NCBI RefSeq assembly: GCF_000416985.1
Contig: NZ_ATDL01000020.1
Coordinates: 62,001 to 126,000, forward strand
Length of the DNA stretch: 64,000 bases
Reading direction: 5' to 3'
DNA from: Sphingobacterium paucimobilis HER1398
Lineage (GTDB): Bacteria > Bacteroidota > Bacteroidia > Sphingobacteriales > Sphingobacteriaceae
The position numbers and the translations under genes are program-made. Below are positions 28,310 to 37,504 of the stretch, piece by piece (the first letter of the stretch is position 1; each line of letters begins with the position of its first letter). The notes beneath the pieces are model-generated. The model did not search any database. It was not told the DNA's origin and saw only the letters and a list, made by a program, of their open reading frames with translations.

Positions 28310-29521
28310 ATGAAATTGAATAAAAATATATATGCAATAATCATTGTTGCTCTGACAGGAATAGTTAGCACTTCGTGCTCAAAGAAAGAAGAGGTGCTTA
28401 CTTCGCCTTCATTAATGAAATATCGCCCTTCGCATAATATTGATTTGAATGATGTCGAGATACATCATGTATTTACAGCAGGTGTGGATGGGAATAATGT
28501 GTATCGGATACCGTCACTTGTGACTGCACAGAATGGTGACTTATTATTGTTTAGTGAAGCGCGGAAGTTTAGTTGGAGGGATAAAAGTCCAACTGATTTG
28601 GTCTTGAAAAGTAGTAAGGATAATGGGGTGACATGGTCAGAAATGAAGGTGTTGCTTTCCGATGGCAATAATGCATATATGGATCCTGTCGCGGTCACTG
28701 ATAAAGAGACGGGTAGAGTATTTGTTTTTGCTTGTTTGTGGCCAGCTGAAGATGTCTCGATGAAAAATAATACGGCATGGATGTTATATTCTGATGATCA
28801 TGGAGAGACTTGGTCAGCACCTAAGAATGTAACGACAGACATTGTCCCCAATAGTTACAGTATCAATGGGTTTGGACCTGGATCAGGGTTTCAGATGAGT
28901 GCTGGTAGTGCGGATGGGGGACGACTGATTGTGCCAATACGTATGTATAATGGTACAGCTAATCGTAATCGAGTGCTATATAGTGATGACCATGGTGATA
29001 CTTGGGCTCTTGGAAAGGAGATGTTTGATGGGGGTGAGTTTCAGATTGCAGAATCTCCCAATAATACGCTGATTTATAATAGAAGAGGAGACGCAACGCG
29101 TTATCGGGCTTTTAGTAAGGATGGCGGAATGACCTGGACAAACTTTGAGTTGGATAAAGCACTAAGAAGTGTTGCCGGAGGAGTGCAGGGGAGTGTATGG
29201 GGACGGGACAGTGTTCTGTTTTTTACAGGTCCTGCAGGTGGAGCAGTCACTGGTAATACAGATAATAGATCTAATCTGTTTATTTATAGAAGTTTGGATG
29301 GAGGTTTGACGTGGAATAATCAACAGCTCTTATTTAACAAAGCTGCTGGCTATAGTTGTATAACTCAAATGGCCAATGGTGATTTTGCGGTGGTTTTTGA
29401 GGCTGCAGATACACAGGGGTTTATTAAAGATGCTACCCGAGGCTACAATTGGATGCGGTTGGACGTAATCACTGTACCTAAAGAGATTTTGAACAAGGAT
29501 TATTGGTTTAATGTGAAATAG
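28310..29521 (+). CDS. Exo-alpha-sialidase lipoprotein without LamG (paralogue of the preceding gene)
   Basis: GH33-type sialidase, 403 residues, lipidated at Cys23 (STSC). It closely follows the catalytic part of the preceding sialidase: VYRIPSL (R66), RDKSPTD, Asp boxes SKDNGVTWS, SDDHGETWS, SDDHGDTWA and SLDGGLTWN, and the end KEILNKDYWFN. It stops two residues (VK) after that sequence, exactly where the neighbour enters its LamG domain. A tandem duplication with gain or loss of LamG is the simplest reading. It is expected to remove sialic acid, perhaps with other linkage preference. Confidence 0.92.
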   Translation: MKLNKNIYAIIIVALTGIVSTSCSKKEEVLTSPSLMKYRPSHNIDLNDVEIHHVFTAGVDGNNVYRIPSLVTAQNGDLLLFSEARKFSWRDKSPTDLVLKSSKDNGVTWSEMKVLLSDGNNAYMDPVAVTDKETGRVFVFACLWPAEDVSMKNNTAWMLYSDDHGETWSAPKNVTTDIVPNSYSINGFGPGSGFQMSAGSADGGRLIVPIRMYNGTANRNRVLYSDDHGDTWALGKEMFDGGEFQIAESPNNTLIYNRRGDATRYRAFSKDGGMTWTNFELDKALRSVAGGVQGSVWGRDSVLFFTGPAGGAVTGNTDNRSNLFIYRSLDGGLTWNNQQLLFNKAAGYSCITQMANGDFAVVFEAADTQGFIKDATRGYNWMRLDVITVPKEILNKDYWFNVK

Positions 29522-29612
29522 ATAAAATGATAGATGCTGTGTCCTTAAAGAATGTAAAGGCACAAAGAATAGAGAAGTACACAATTTTATTATTAGAGAT
29601 AAACAACATAAA

Positions 29613-30533
29613 ATGAAGATAGAGCATATTACAGGATTAGTATCCGCACCTTTTACACCATTTGATAGCGAAAACAATGTGGATTTAGAATTGATACCAT
29701 CGTACTACGAGTCTTTGGTCAGGAATAATGTGAGTGGAGCATTTATCTGTGGGTCTACGGGAGAAGGCGTGTCATTGACCTATGAGGAGAAAGTCGCAGT
29801 AATGAAGAAATGGAGGCAAGTATCTCGCGAGAATAAATCCTTTAAACTCATCATGTTTTTAGGAGGTACGAATATTAAGGAATGTAAAGAACTGGCGATG
29901 GAGGCTGAGTCTATAGGCGTGGATGCAGTTTCATTAACTGCTCCCTTTTATTTTAAACCTAGAAATGCCCAGTATCTAGCTGAAATATGTCGAGAGGTCG
30001 CTGCCGCTTGCCCGAATACTCCATTCTATTATTATCATATTCCTGTGTTAACGGGCGTAAATTTTCCAATGATAGATCTTTTGCGGGAAGTGGATGCGAG
30101 TTGTCCAAACTTTGCCGGTATCAAGTATACTCACGAGGATTTTATGGATTTTCTGTCCTGCCTGAATTTTAAAAATGGTAAGTATGATATGCTGTGGGGA
30201 CGAGATGAGAATATGTTATCGGCGTTGGTCCTGGGGAGTAAAGGAGCTGTAGGAAGTACCTACAATTATATTGCGCCGCTGTATAATGATTTGATTGCCG
30301 CTTATGAAAGTGGAAATGTCCAAAAGGCTAGAGATTTACAACAACGCTCTATTGATTTTATCACCTTATTGGGCAAATATGGTGGAATTTCTACAGGAAA
30401 GTTTTATATGAAATTATTGGGACTGGATTGTGGTTCTTTCAGATTGCCCGTGCATAATATGAATTTAGAGGAGTTTGAATTATTTTCTGCAGACGTGAAA
30501 GAGTTGGGCTTTGATACATTCAGGTCTAGATAA
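29613..30533 (+). CDS. nanA: N-acetylneuraminate lyase (sialic acid aldolase)
   Basis: Cytoplasmic TIM-barrel aldolase of the DHDPS/NAL family, 306 residues, splitting N-acetylneuraminate to ManNAc and pyruvate. Visible landmarks are the GSTGE loop (47-51), YYYHIPVLTG with the catalytic Tyr141, and the Schiff-base Lys171 in FAGIKYTHEDF. Length and motifs fit NAL rather than DHDPS. A gap of 91 bp separates it from the sialidases, and its stop codon overlaps the next start by one base (TAATG). It begins the intracellular part of the operon. Confidence 0.93.
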   Translation: MKIEHITGLVSAPFTPFDSENNVDLELIPSYYESLVRNNVSGAFICGSTGEGVSLTYEEKVAVMKKWRQVSRENKSFKLIMFLGGTNIKECKELAMEAESIGVDAVSLTAPFYFKPRNAQYLAEICREVAAACPNTPFYYYHIPVLTGVNFPMIDLLREVDASCPNFAGIKYTHEDFMDFLSCLNFKNGKYDMLWGRDENMLSALVLGSKGAVGSTYNYIAPLYNDLIAAYESGNVQKARDLQQRSIDFITLLGKYGGISTGKFYMKLLGLDCGSFRLPVHNMNLEEFELFSADVKELGFDTFRSR

Positions 30534-31687
30534 TGAATGTTTTTATTAAAATATTGATTGGTTGTGTGATGATAAAAATGACAGGTTCTTGTGTGGAAAG
30601 TAAGGTCGAAAATTTGAGGATAGATTGGGACTCCGTGGAACTGCCAAAAGATCAAAATGGTGTTGCTCACCAAGGATTGGCTGGACCGGTGGTAGGTACG
30701 ATTGGAGATTGTGTAATTATAGGAGGAGGAGCCAATTTCCCAGAGGGTATGCCTTGGGAAGGGGGAAGAAAGCAATATCACACGTCTTTCTATATATACA
30801 AGTGGAATGGACGACAACTGGAATATCAAAAAAGGGATGAACTGCCATTTGTGATAGGATATGCAGCTAGTTGTTCATGGGAGGATAGCGTGTATTTTGC
30901 GGGGGGAGAAGATGAAGGAGGTCCTTTGAAGACGGTGTATCGTGTCGGCCTAATGTCCGATTTGTCTTTAGCTCTAGACACTCTTCCCGACCTGCCTTTT
31001 GCGGTGAGTAATGCCGCGCTCTCTTGTGTGGAGGGTACACTATACTTAATCGGTGGAGACGGAGAAAAAATGACTTCGGATCGTGTGTTAAAACTAGATA
31101 TTAAAGAAAGTAATAGTTGGCAGGAAATAGGTCGATTGCCCGAAGCTCTGAGCAATACCGTAAGTGGAGTTTATGGGACTGATATCTATATCGCCGGAGG
31201 TAGGCGTAAGGTGGAGGGGGATATAAGCCCTTTTAGTAATCGCTTGTATGTGTTCGATACAAAGGAGAATGTGGTTGAGAAGAGAAGTGATATGCCTCGA
31301 GCACTGGCTGCTGCGGTGGGAATGGTATATGGTGATCAGTTCCTGGTTTTTGGAGGAGACACTGGAGATACATTTCATCAGGTCGAACAGCTGATTTTCG
31401 AGGCTGCGAATACGGTAGACTCATCGACTAGATCACGTAAGATAGAACAGAAAAATGCACTTCAGATTGGGCATCCTGGGTTTAGCAAGCAACAACTGGT
31501 CTATTCGATGGAAGAGGATCTATGGAAGATACTCCCCATAGACTTCCCTTTTGCAATGCCAGTCACCACTACAGCTATAGTATTGGACGAAAATACAGTG
31601 ATCCTACCCAGCGGAGAAGTCAAAGCGGGGGTACGTACGGATAATATATATATAGGACGCCTAAAAGAACAGCGTAAAAAGATATGA
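30533..31687 (+). CDS. nanM: Kelch-type N-acetylneuraminate epimerase/mutarotase (NanM-like)
   Basis: Secreted beta-propeller of 384 residues with a lipobox at Cys20 (TGSC). Repeated kelch-like turns are visible (GPVVGTIGDCVIIGGG, AGGEDEGG, SNAALSCVEGTLYLIGGDGE, SGVYGTDIYIAGGRR). This is the cyclically permuted mutarotase type of Bacteroidota, akin to E. coli NanM, which speeds conversion of the alpha anomer released by sialidases to the beta anomer. It overlaps the lyase gene by 1 bp and the transporter gene by 4 bp, so translation is probably coupled. Confidence 0.88.
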   Translation: MNVFIKILIGCVMIKMTGSCVESKVENLRIDWDSVELPKDQNGVAHQGLAGPVVGTIGDCVIIGGGANFPEGMPWEGGRKQYHTSFYIYKWNGRQLEYQKRDELPFVIGYAASCSWEDSVYFAGGEDEGGPLKTVYRVGLMSDLSLALDTLPDLPFAVSNAALSCVEGTLYLIGGDGEKMTSDRVLKLDIKESNSWQEIGRLPEALSNTVSGVYGTDIYIAGGRRKVEGDISPFSNRLYVFDTKENVVEKRSDMPRALAAAVGMVYGDQFLVFGGDTGDTFHQVEQLIFEAANTVDSSTRSRKIEQKNALQIGHPGFSKQQLVYSMEEDLWKILPIDFPFAMPVTTTAIVLDENTVILPSGEVKAGVRTDNIYIGRLKEQRKKI

Positions 31688-32919
31688 AGCAACAACAGAA
31701 CACTTCTAGATATGCATGGGTCGTCGTCGCCCTGCTATGGGTTGTGGCCCTGCTAAATTATATGGATCGACAGATACTCTCGACTTTGCGCCCCACTATG
31801 CAAATGGATATAGTGGAATTGCAGAGTGCGCAGGTATTTGGAAACCTAATGGCGGTATTTTTATGGGTCTATGCTGTGATGAGTCCTATTTCTGGTATCG
31901 TATCGGATCGTTTCAATCGCAAGAACATCATTGTGGTGAGTCTTTTTATATGGTCTTTGGTGACTTTGCTCATGGGGTTTGCAAACAATCTTCCCCAATT
32001 GATGGTGTTGAGAAGTATAATGGGGGTGAGTGAGGCGATGTATATACCGGCAGCTTTGGCGTTAATAGCCGATTATCATAGTGATAGTACGAGATCATTG
32101 GCTGTAGGAATACACATGACTGGACTTTATATAGGGCAAGCTTTAGGAGGTTTTGGTGCTACTATTGCAGAGAGTTATTCGTGGCATTCGGTATTTAAAG
32201 TGTTTGGCTTTGTGGGGGTGATCTATGCTATTATTTTACTGTTTGCTTTGAAAGAAGTGCCGCAACGTTTTAAGAAGGAAAAAGAGGAAGATAAAAAAGA
32301 AAAGAAGAATGTATTTGGTGTACTTTCTCTTTTGTTCAGTAATGTTTCCTTCTGGGTGATACTCTTCTATTTTGCGATCCCAAGCTTGCCTGGATGGGCT
32401 ACAAAGAACTGGCTGCCGACCTTATTTGCAGATAATCTGAATCTTCCTATGTCTGTGGCTGGGCCATTGTCTACTATAACCATAGCATTGTCTTCTTTTG
32501 TCGGTGTTATATTCGGAGGAATACTGTCAGATCGTTGGATTCTGAAGAATATAAGAGGACGTATCTATACCAGCGCTATTGGCTTGGCACTGACCGTACC
32601 TTCTATTTTATTGATTGGCTTTGGACATCATGTATATGCTATCGTGGGAGCTGGATTATTATTTGGGGTGGGGTTTGGCATGTTTGACGCGAATAATATG
32701 CCCATACTTTGTCAGTTTGTTGCGAAGGAATATCGAGCGACCGCTTATGGATTGATGAATTTTGTTGGCGTCTTATCAGGAGCGTTAATCACCAATATAT
32801 TGGGAGCATCGGCTGAAAAAGGGGAGTTGGGAACAGATTTCGCTTGGCTGGCTGTCGTTGTATTTTTAGTTATTGTGCTCCAATTATTCACACTTAAACC
32901 GAAGAAGAATGAAGTATAG
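31684..32919 (+). CDS. nanT: MFS transporter, predicted sialic acid uptake carrier
   Basis: Inner-membrane carrier of the major facilitator superfamily, 411 residues with about twelve hydrophobic spans. Family marks are LLNYMDRQILSTL in helix 1 and the loop 2-3 motif GIVSDRFNRKN. A charged central loop (KKEKEEDKKEKKN) divides the halves. It overlaps the mutarotase gene by 4 bp (ATGA) and the esterase gene by 11 bp. By context it should take sialic acid from periplasm to cytoplasm, like the MFS NanT of Bacteroides fragilis; no other inner-membrane carrier occurs in the operon. Confidence 0.88.
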   Translation: MKQQQNTSRYAWVVVALLWVVALLNYMDRQILSTLRPTMQMDIVELQSAQVFGNLMAVFLWVYAVMSPISGIVSDRFNRKNIIVVSLFIWSLVTLLMGFANNLPQLMVLRSIMGVSEAMYIPAALALIADYHSDSTRSLAVGIHMTGLYIGQALGGFGATIAESYSWHSVFKVFGFVGVIYAIILLFALKEVPQRFKKEKEEDKKEKKNVFGVLSLLFSNVSFWVILFYFAIPSLPGWATKNWLPTLFADNLNLPMSVAGPLSTITIALSSFVGVIFGGILSDRWILKNIRGRIYTSAIGLALTVPSILLIGFGHHVYAIVGAGLLFGVGFGMFDANNMPILCQFVAKEYRATAYGLMNFVGVLSGALITNILGASAEKGELGTDFAWLAVVVFLVIVLQLFTLKPKKNEV

Positions 32920-34972
32920 TTTTTTTCTCTTTTGCTTACTGTGGGGAATAGGGAGTTACGCACAGGAGAAAATAAAAGTGGCTTGCATCGGAAACTCTGT
33001 TACCGAAGCACTGAATGTACCAAAGGGGAAAGACTATCCAAGTGTTTTGCAAAACATGTTGGGTGATAGGTATGAGGTTCGAAATTTCGGCGTAAGTGGC
33101 TCTACGTTGCTAAGCAAAGGACATAGACCTTATATACGATCCGATAAATATGCCGCATCTATCGCGTTTGATGCTGATATCGTCGTTATATCTCTTGGCT
33201 TAAATGATACCGATCCACGTAATTGGCCCAACTTTGGGAATGATTTTTTTCCTGATTATAACCAGTTGATAGATAGTTATGTCGAAAAAGGATCGACGAA
33301 GAAGATATATGTGTGTATCAATACCCCTATTTTCAGTGGACATAAGCGCTTCTTGTCCGGCACCAAAGATTGGTATGATAAGATACAGCTTGAAATTAGG
33401 AAAATCAGTCAGTCAAGGAATATATCATTGATTAATCTTAATGAACCTTTATGCCAGAGGATAGATTTGTTTGACGATTTTATCCATCCTAATGAAGAGG
33501 GGACTCGAATTATTGCAGAGACTGTATTTGCCCATATTCAAAGTCCAGTGTTGCCTCTGTCGGTGGATGAAATATTTGGTTCGGGAATGGTTTTACAGCG
33601 AAACAGGGAATTGCTGCTAACAGGAAGGGGGAAATCTTTTGCTAAGGTGGGGCTATTGTTTGATAAACTTCACTTGACAACTGAGGTGGATTCACTTGGA
33701 TATTGGAGGCTGCCTATTCCTAAACAAAAGGCAGGAGGTCCTTATGTGCTGTGGGTAGAAAGTGGTAATGAGAAAATAAAGATGGACTCTGTATATTTTG
33801 GAGATGTCTATTTTTCGTCAGGCCAATCGAATATGGCCTTCGAATTACAAGGGGATACAAATCAATATGATCAGTTGAAAAATAAAGACTGGCCAGCACA
33901 TGTACGTTATTTTAAGAATCATAACCTTGTGGCAACCAATAAAGTGTCTTGGGATTCGGTGACATTGGATAAAGTTAACAAACTACAGTTTTTCTCTGGT
34001 GCTTGGGCAGGTTTGAATACGAGAGAACGCACTGATTACTCTGCAGTAAGTATAGCCTTTTTGAATGATCTGTCCAAGGCTATTCCAGAGGTGCCTATTG
34101 GTCTTGTGGAGATGGCGGTTGGAGGCTCAAACACAGAGTCTTGGATCGACAGGAAAACTTTGGAGCAAAATGCTATTACGGCAATGTATATACACAATTG
34201 GTTGACCTCTGATTTTGTACAGGATTTTTGTCGAACGAGAGCGGCATTGAATTTAAAAAATAGTACGCTGAAAAATGCGAGGCATCCTTATCAACCTGCT
34301 TACAATTTTGAAAGTGGTATTCACAAGTGGGGGGACTACGTGTTCAAAGGGGTACTGTGGTATCAGGGTGAGAGTAATGCACATAACCCAGAGTTGCATG
34401 ATCTATTATTCCCTGTAATGATAGGTTCTTGGAGAAAATTATGGAAAAACGAGGAGCTGCCATTCTATTATGTGCAGTTGTCGGGTATAGATCGTCCCTC
34501 GTGGCCGAACTTTAGAAATAGCCAACGAGTGTTGGAAGGTCGTATCCACAATGCTTATATGATCCCCAGTTATGATGTTGGCGACTCAACAAATGTACAC
34601 CCTACGAATAAAGTTCCTGTGGGAGTTCGGTTAAGTCAAGCCGTAAGAGGTACGTTATATAACGAGAGCTCCCATCTGCTGGCTCCAAGACTGATAAGGT
34701 TTGCTAGAGATGAGAGCGGGATTGTCCTGTATTTTGATCGGGTTTCAGAATTTAATACAGTAGGGATACCTAACGGGTTCGAGTGGTTAGATCATTTGGG
34801 TAATATCGTGCAGGCCGAACGTATTGAATTAAAAGGTGCTACACTGAAGGTGTATTGCCCAAAAGATGTAGTCGGGCCAGTGCAATTGAGGTACGCCTAT
34901 AAACCTTATACGAGAGCGAATATTTATAATGAAAATTTAATTCCAATACCCACATTTAAAATTGATTTATGA
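32909..34972 (+). CDS. nanS: Two-domain sialate O-acetylesterase
   Basis: Exported esterase of 687 residues from ATG 32909 (signal peptide MKYSFFLFCLLWGIGSYAQ); a GTG at 32873 would put twelve polar residues before it and is rejected. Domain 1 (about 20-212) is an intact SGNH hydrolase: GNSVTE (S30), Gly61, GLND (N99), DDFIHPN (D190, H193). Domain 2 (about 215-687) is a sialate O-acetylesterase with SGQSNM (S307) and WYQGES (484-489) and a likely catalytic His in TNVHPTNK. Two esterase sites could clear acetyl groups at different positions of sialic acid before sialidase action. Confidence 0.9.
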   Translation: MKYSFFLFCLLWGIGSYAQEKIKVACIGNSVTEALNVPKGKDYPSVLQNMLGDRYEVRNFGVSGSTLLSKGHRPYIRSDKYAASIAFDADIVVISLGLNDTDPRNWPNFGNDFFPDYNQLIDSYVEKGSTKKIYVCINTPIFSGHKRFLSGTKDWYDKIQLEIRKISQSRNISLINLNEPLCQRIDLFDDFIHPNEEGTRIIAETVFAHIQSPVLPLSVDEIFGSGMVLQRNRELLLTGRGKSFAKVGLLFDKLHLTTEVDSLGYWRLPIPKQKAGGPYVLWVESGNEKIKMDSVYFGDVYFSSGQSNMAFELQGDTNQYDQLKNKDWPAHVRYFKNHNLVATNKVSWDSVTLDKVNKLQFFSGAWAGLNTRERTDYSAVSIAFLNDLSKAIPEVPIGLVEMAVGGSNTESWIDRKTLEQNAITAMYIHNWLTSDFVQDFCRTRAALNLKNSTLKNARHPYQPAYNFESGIHKWGDYVFKGVLWYQGESNAHNPELHDLLFPVMIGSWRKLWKNEELPFYYVQLSGIDRPSWPNFRNSQRVLEGRIHNAYMIPSYDVGDSTNVHPTNKVPVGVRLSQAVRGTLYNESSHLLAPRLIRFARDESGIVLYFDRVSEFNTVGIPNGFEWLDHLGNIVQAERIELKGATLKVYCPKDVVGPVQLRYAYKPYTRANIYNENLIPIPTFKIDL

Positions 34973-36171
34973 TTGTAGAAAAATATGAAAATGCTACAGC
35001 GCATCTTCAAGAACTAGCCGCATTTTATAAGAATCAACTTATAAATGACACCGTGCCATTCTGGTTTCCTCGTTCCTTTGATAAAGAATTTGGAGGTTTT
35101 TTATTCATGAGGGATCAGGATGGGCGATTGATCGACACCGATAAAGCAGTATGGATTCAAGGTAGGGCAACATGGTTGTTGTCAACCTTGTGCAACACTA
35201 TCGAATATAGAGAAGAATGGCATGAGGGCGCACGTCTAGGCTATGAGTTTTTGAAGAATAAGTGCTTTGACAAAGATGGCCGAATGTTCTTTCATGTTAC
35301 TAGGGAAGGTGACCCAATTCGAAAGCGAAGATACTTTTTCTCGGAGACTTTTGCTGTAATCGCGTTTGCTGCTTATGCTAGACTGACTGGAGATCAGAAA
35401 GTCAGACGAGAAGCGGTAGATCTATTCGAGAAATGTCGCCAATATGCAAAAGGTGAAATCGCATTGCCTAGTAAATATTATGACACGAGGCCAATGCGAG
35501 GCATAGGTGTAGAAATGATCATGTTGAATACAGCACAGCAACTTCGTGAGACCTTAGAGACCACAGAATATGATGATTATATATTGCAACTCATTGATAA
35601 CATAGAGACCTATTTTGTAAAACCAGAGATAAGGTGTGTTATGGAGCAGGTTGCTATAGATGGCAGTATTGTAGACACCATAGATGGTAGAACATTAAAT
35701 CCTGGCCATGCAATCGAGGGAGCTTGGTTTATTCTGCACGAAGCTAAATATAGACAAAACGATCCTCGACTTATTGAGTTAGGGTGCAATATGCTCGACT
35801 ATATGTGGGATCGTGGTTGGGATACAGTGCATGGAGGTATTAAATACTTCTTGGACGTGTATGGAAATCCGGTGCAAGAATATTGGCATAACATGAAATT
35901 TTGGTGGCCGCAAAACGAGACGATAATTGCTTGTTTACTTGCTCATGTATTGACAGGAGAAAATAAATATTTGGAAATGCACGATCGTATAAAGCAATAT
36001 GCTTATGACAATTTTCATGACAAGGAACATGGTGAGTGGTTTGGATACCTTAACTATGATAATACAGTGAGTCAAACCGCCAAAGGAAATCTCTTTAAGG
36101 GACCATTTCACTTACCAAGACAAGAATGGTACTGTTACCTCTTGTTAAAAAACCATCTTGTCAAAGTTTAA
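34969..36171 (+). CDS. N-acylglucosamine 2-epimerase (AGE/RnBP family)
   Basis: Cytoplasmic alpha/alpha-barrel epimerase of 400 residues, converting ManNAc to GlcNAc. Typical stretches are WIQGRATWLLSTLC, NPGHAIEGAWFILHEA (with the catalytic-type His) and EYWHNMKFWWPQNETI. This is the AGE-type route also used in Bacteroides, in place of the NanK/NanE route of E. coli. It overlaps the esterase gene by 4 bp (ATGA). A GlcNAc kinase (RokA-like) is needed next and is not in the window. Confidence 0.93.
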   Translation: MIVEKYENATAHLQELAAFYKNQLINDTVPFWFPRSFDKEFGGFLFMRDQDGRLIDTDKAVWIQGRATWLLSTLCNTIEYREEWHEGARLGYEFLKNKCFDKDGRMFFHVTREGDPIRKRRYFFSETFAVIAFAAYARLTGDQKVRREAVDLFEKCRQYAKGEIALPSKYYDTRPMRGIGVEMIMLNTAQQLRETLETTEYDDYILQLIDNIETYFVKPEIRCVMEQVAIDGSIVDTIDGRTLNPGHAIEGAWFILHEAKYRQNDPRLIELGCNMLDYMWDRGWDTVHGGIKYFLDVYGNPVQEYWHNMKFWWPQNETIIACLLAHVLTGENKYLEMHDRIKQYAYDNFHDKEHGEWFGYLNYDNTVSQTAKGNLFKGPFHLPRQEWYCYLLLKNHLVKV

Positions 36172-36205
36172 AAAAATAGTTTATATAACCGAATATCAAT
36201 ATATT

Positions 36206-37375
36206 ATGTGTTCACGAAAAATAAATTTAGCAGTTTTTTTTATTCTGCTTTTTGCCTTGAATAGTTTTGGGCAAAAATCTGCTGTTGTATTTGAAGCAGG
36301 CAAGGACGGGTACGCTAGCTACCGTATTCCAGCGATCGTAAAACTACATGATAAAACAATAATTGCTTTTGCTGAAGGAAGAGTCGATAATGCAAAAGAT
36401 TTTGGAAATGTAGATATCGTATACAAAATAAGTCATGATGAAGGAATGACCTGGGGCCCATTGCAAATCGCAGCTGATAATGGTGGCGATCAAGCAGGAA
36501 ATGCGGCTCCGGTGGTTGATATGCAGGATCCAAAATACAAAAAAGGACGATTGTTTCTTTTCTACAACACTGGGAATAATCATGAAGGAGAGGTGAGAAA
36601 AGGGAATGGGTTGCGTGAGGCGTGGTATATTACCTCGACGGATGGTGCCAAGACTTGGTCGGATCCTATCAATATAACAACACAAGTGCATCGACCTTTA
36701 CAACCACAGTTAAATAAGGATTATAGTTTTAAGGAGGATTGGCGAGCTTATGCGAATACACCTGGGCATGCTATACAGTTTGATTCGGGTAAATATAAAG
36801 GAAGATTGTATATTCCTGCCAATCATTCGGTAGGTGAGCCTAAACCTGCAGGGAGAGACTATTTTGCGCATGCTTATTATTCGGATGATCATGGTAAGAG
36901 CTTCGCTATCGCTGATCGAATAACTTTTGAGGGTGGGAATGAAACAATGGCTGCTCAGGTGACTGATACAGAGTTGTATATGAATACTCGAAATCAGCAA
37001 GGAAATGTGAAACAGAGAATTGTTTCTTATTCGTCTGATGGGGGAGCAACATGGGACACTACGTATTACGACAAAAATCTGCCTGATCCTGTCAATCAGG
37101 GGTCGACATTGTCATGGAGAAAAGGTAAAAAATACATACTGGCGGTATGTAATGCTGCAGATGAGAAAACTAGGGATAACCTCACCTTACGTATTTCAAG
37201 AGATAAAGGGAAGACATGGTATTTTAATCATGTGGTTGCCAAAGCTCCGAAAGGTTTCAAAGGATCTTATGCGGCTTATTCCGACATTGTTCTGTTAAAT
37301 AAGAAGCAAGTGGGGGTTCTTTATGAAGCAGATAAATACACTAAGATTGTGTTTGTTGCGGTAGGAATAAAGTAG
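36206..37375 (+). CDS. Third exo-alpha-sialidase (divergent, secreted)
   Basis: GH33-type sialidase, 389 residues from ATG 36206, with a signal peptide MCSRKINLAVFFILLFALNSFGQ and no clear lipobox, unlike the other two. An in-frame TTG at 36158 lies inside the epimerase gene and is rejected. Landmarks are ASYRIPAIV (R40), FAEGRVDNAKDFGNVDIV, and Asp boxes SHDEGMTWG, STDGAKTWS, SDDHGKSFA, SSDGGATWD, SRDKGKTWY. It resembles the classical bacterial sialidases more than the tandem pair upstream. It is the last gene of the operon, 34 bp after the epimerase gene. Confidence 0.92.
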   Translation: MCSRKINLAVFFILLFALNSFGQKSAVVFEAGKDGYASYRIPAIVKLHDKTIIAFAEGRVDNAKDFGNVDIVYKISHDEGMTWGPLQIAADNGGDQAGNAAPVVDMQDPKYKKGRLFLFYNTGNNHEGEVRKGNGLREAWYITSTDGAKTWSDPINITTQVHRPLQPQLNKDYSFKEDWRAYANTPGHAIQFDSGKYKGRLYIPANHSVGEPKPAGRDYFAHAYYSDDHGKSFAIADRITFEGGNETMAAQVTDTELYMNTRNQQGNVKQRIVSYSSDGGATWDTTYYDKNLPDPVNQGSTLSWRKGKKYILAVCNAADEKTRDNLTLRISRDKGKTWYFNHVVAKAPKGFKGSYAAYSDIVLLNKKQVGVLYEADKYTKIVFVAVGIK

Positions 37376-37504
37376 GTTCGATTTAGTTTATGAAGAGCCG
37401 TAACGCAATTGATACGCATATTAATAGGCACGTTATCTGAAAATCTTTAATTTCGTATGCGTTATGTCGAAGTTTCGACACTATTAAAAAACGGATTTAA
37501 ACCG

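Noticed and set aside
37448..37479. Possible promoter TAATTTCG and short hairpin before the DUF4369/TlpA gene
   Set aside because: The -7 box has a mismatch, no -33 box is seen at the right distance and the hairpin stem is only 5 bp.
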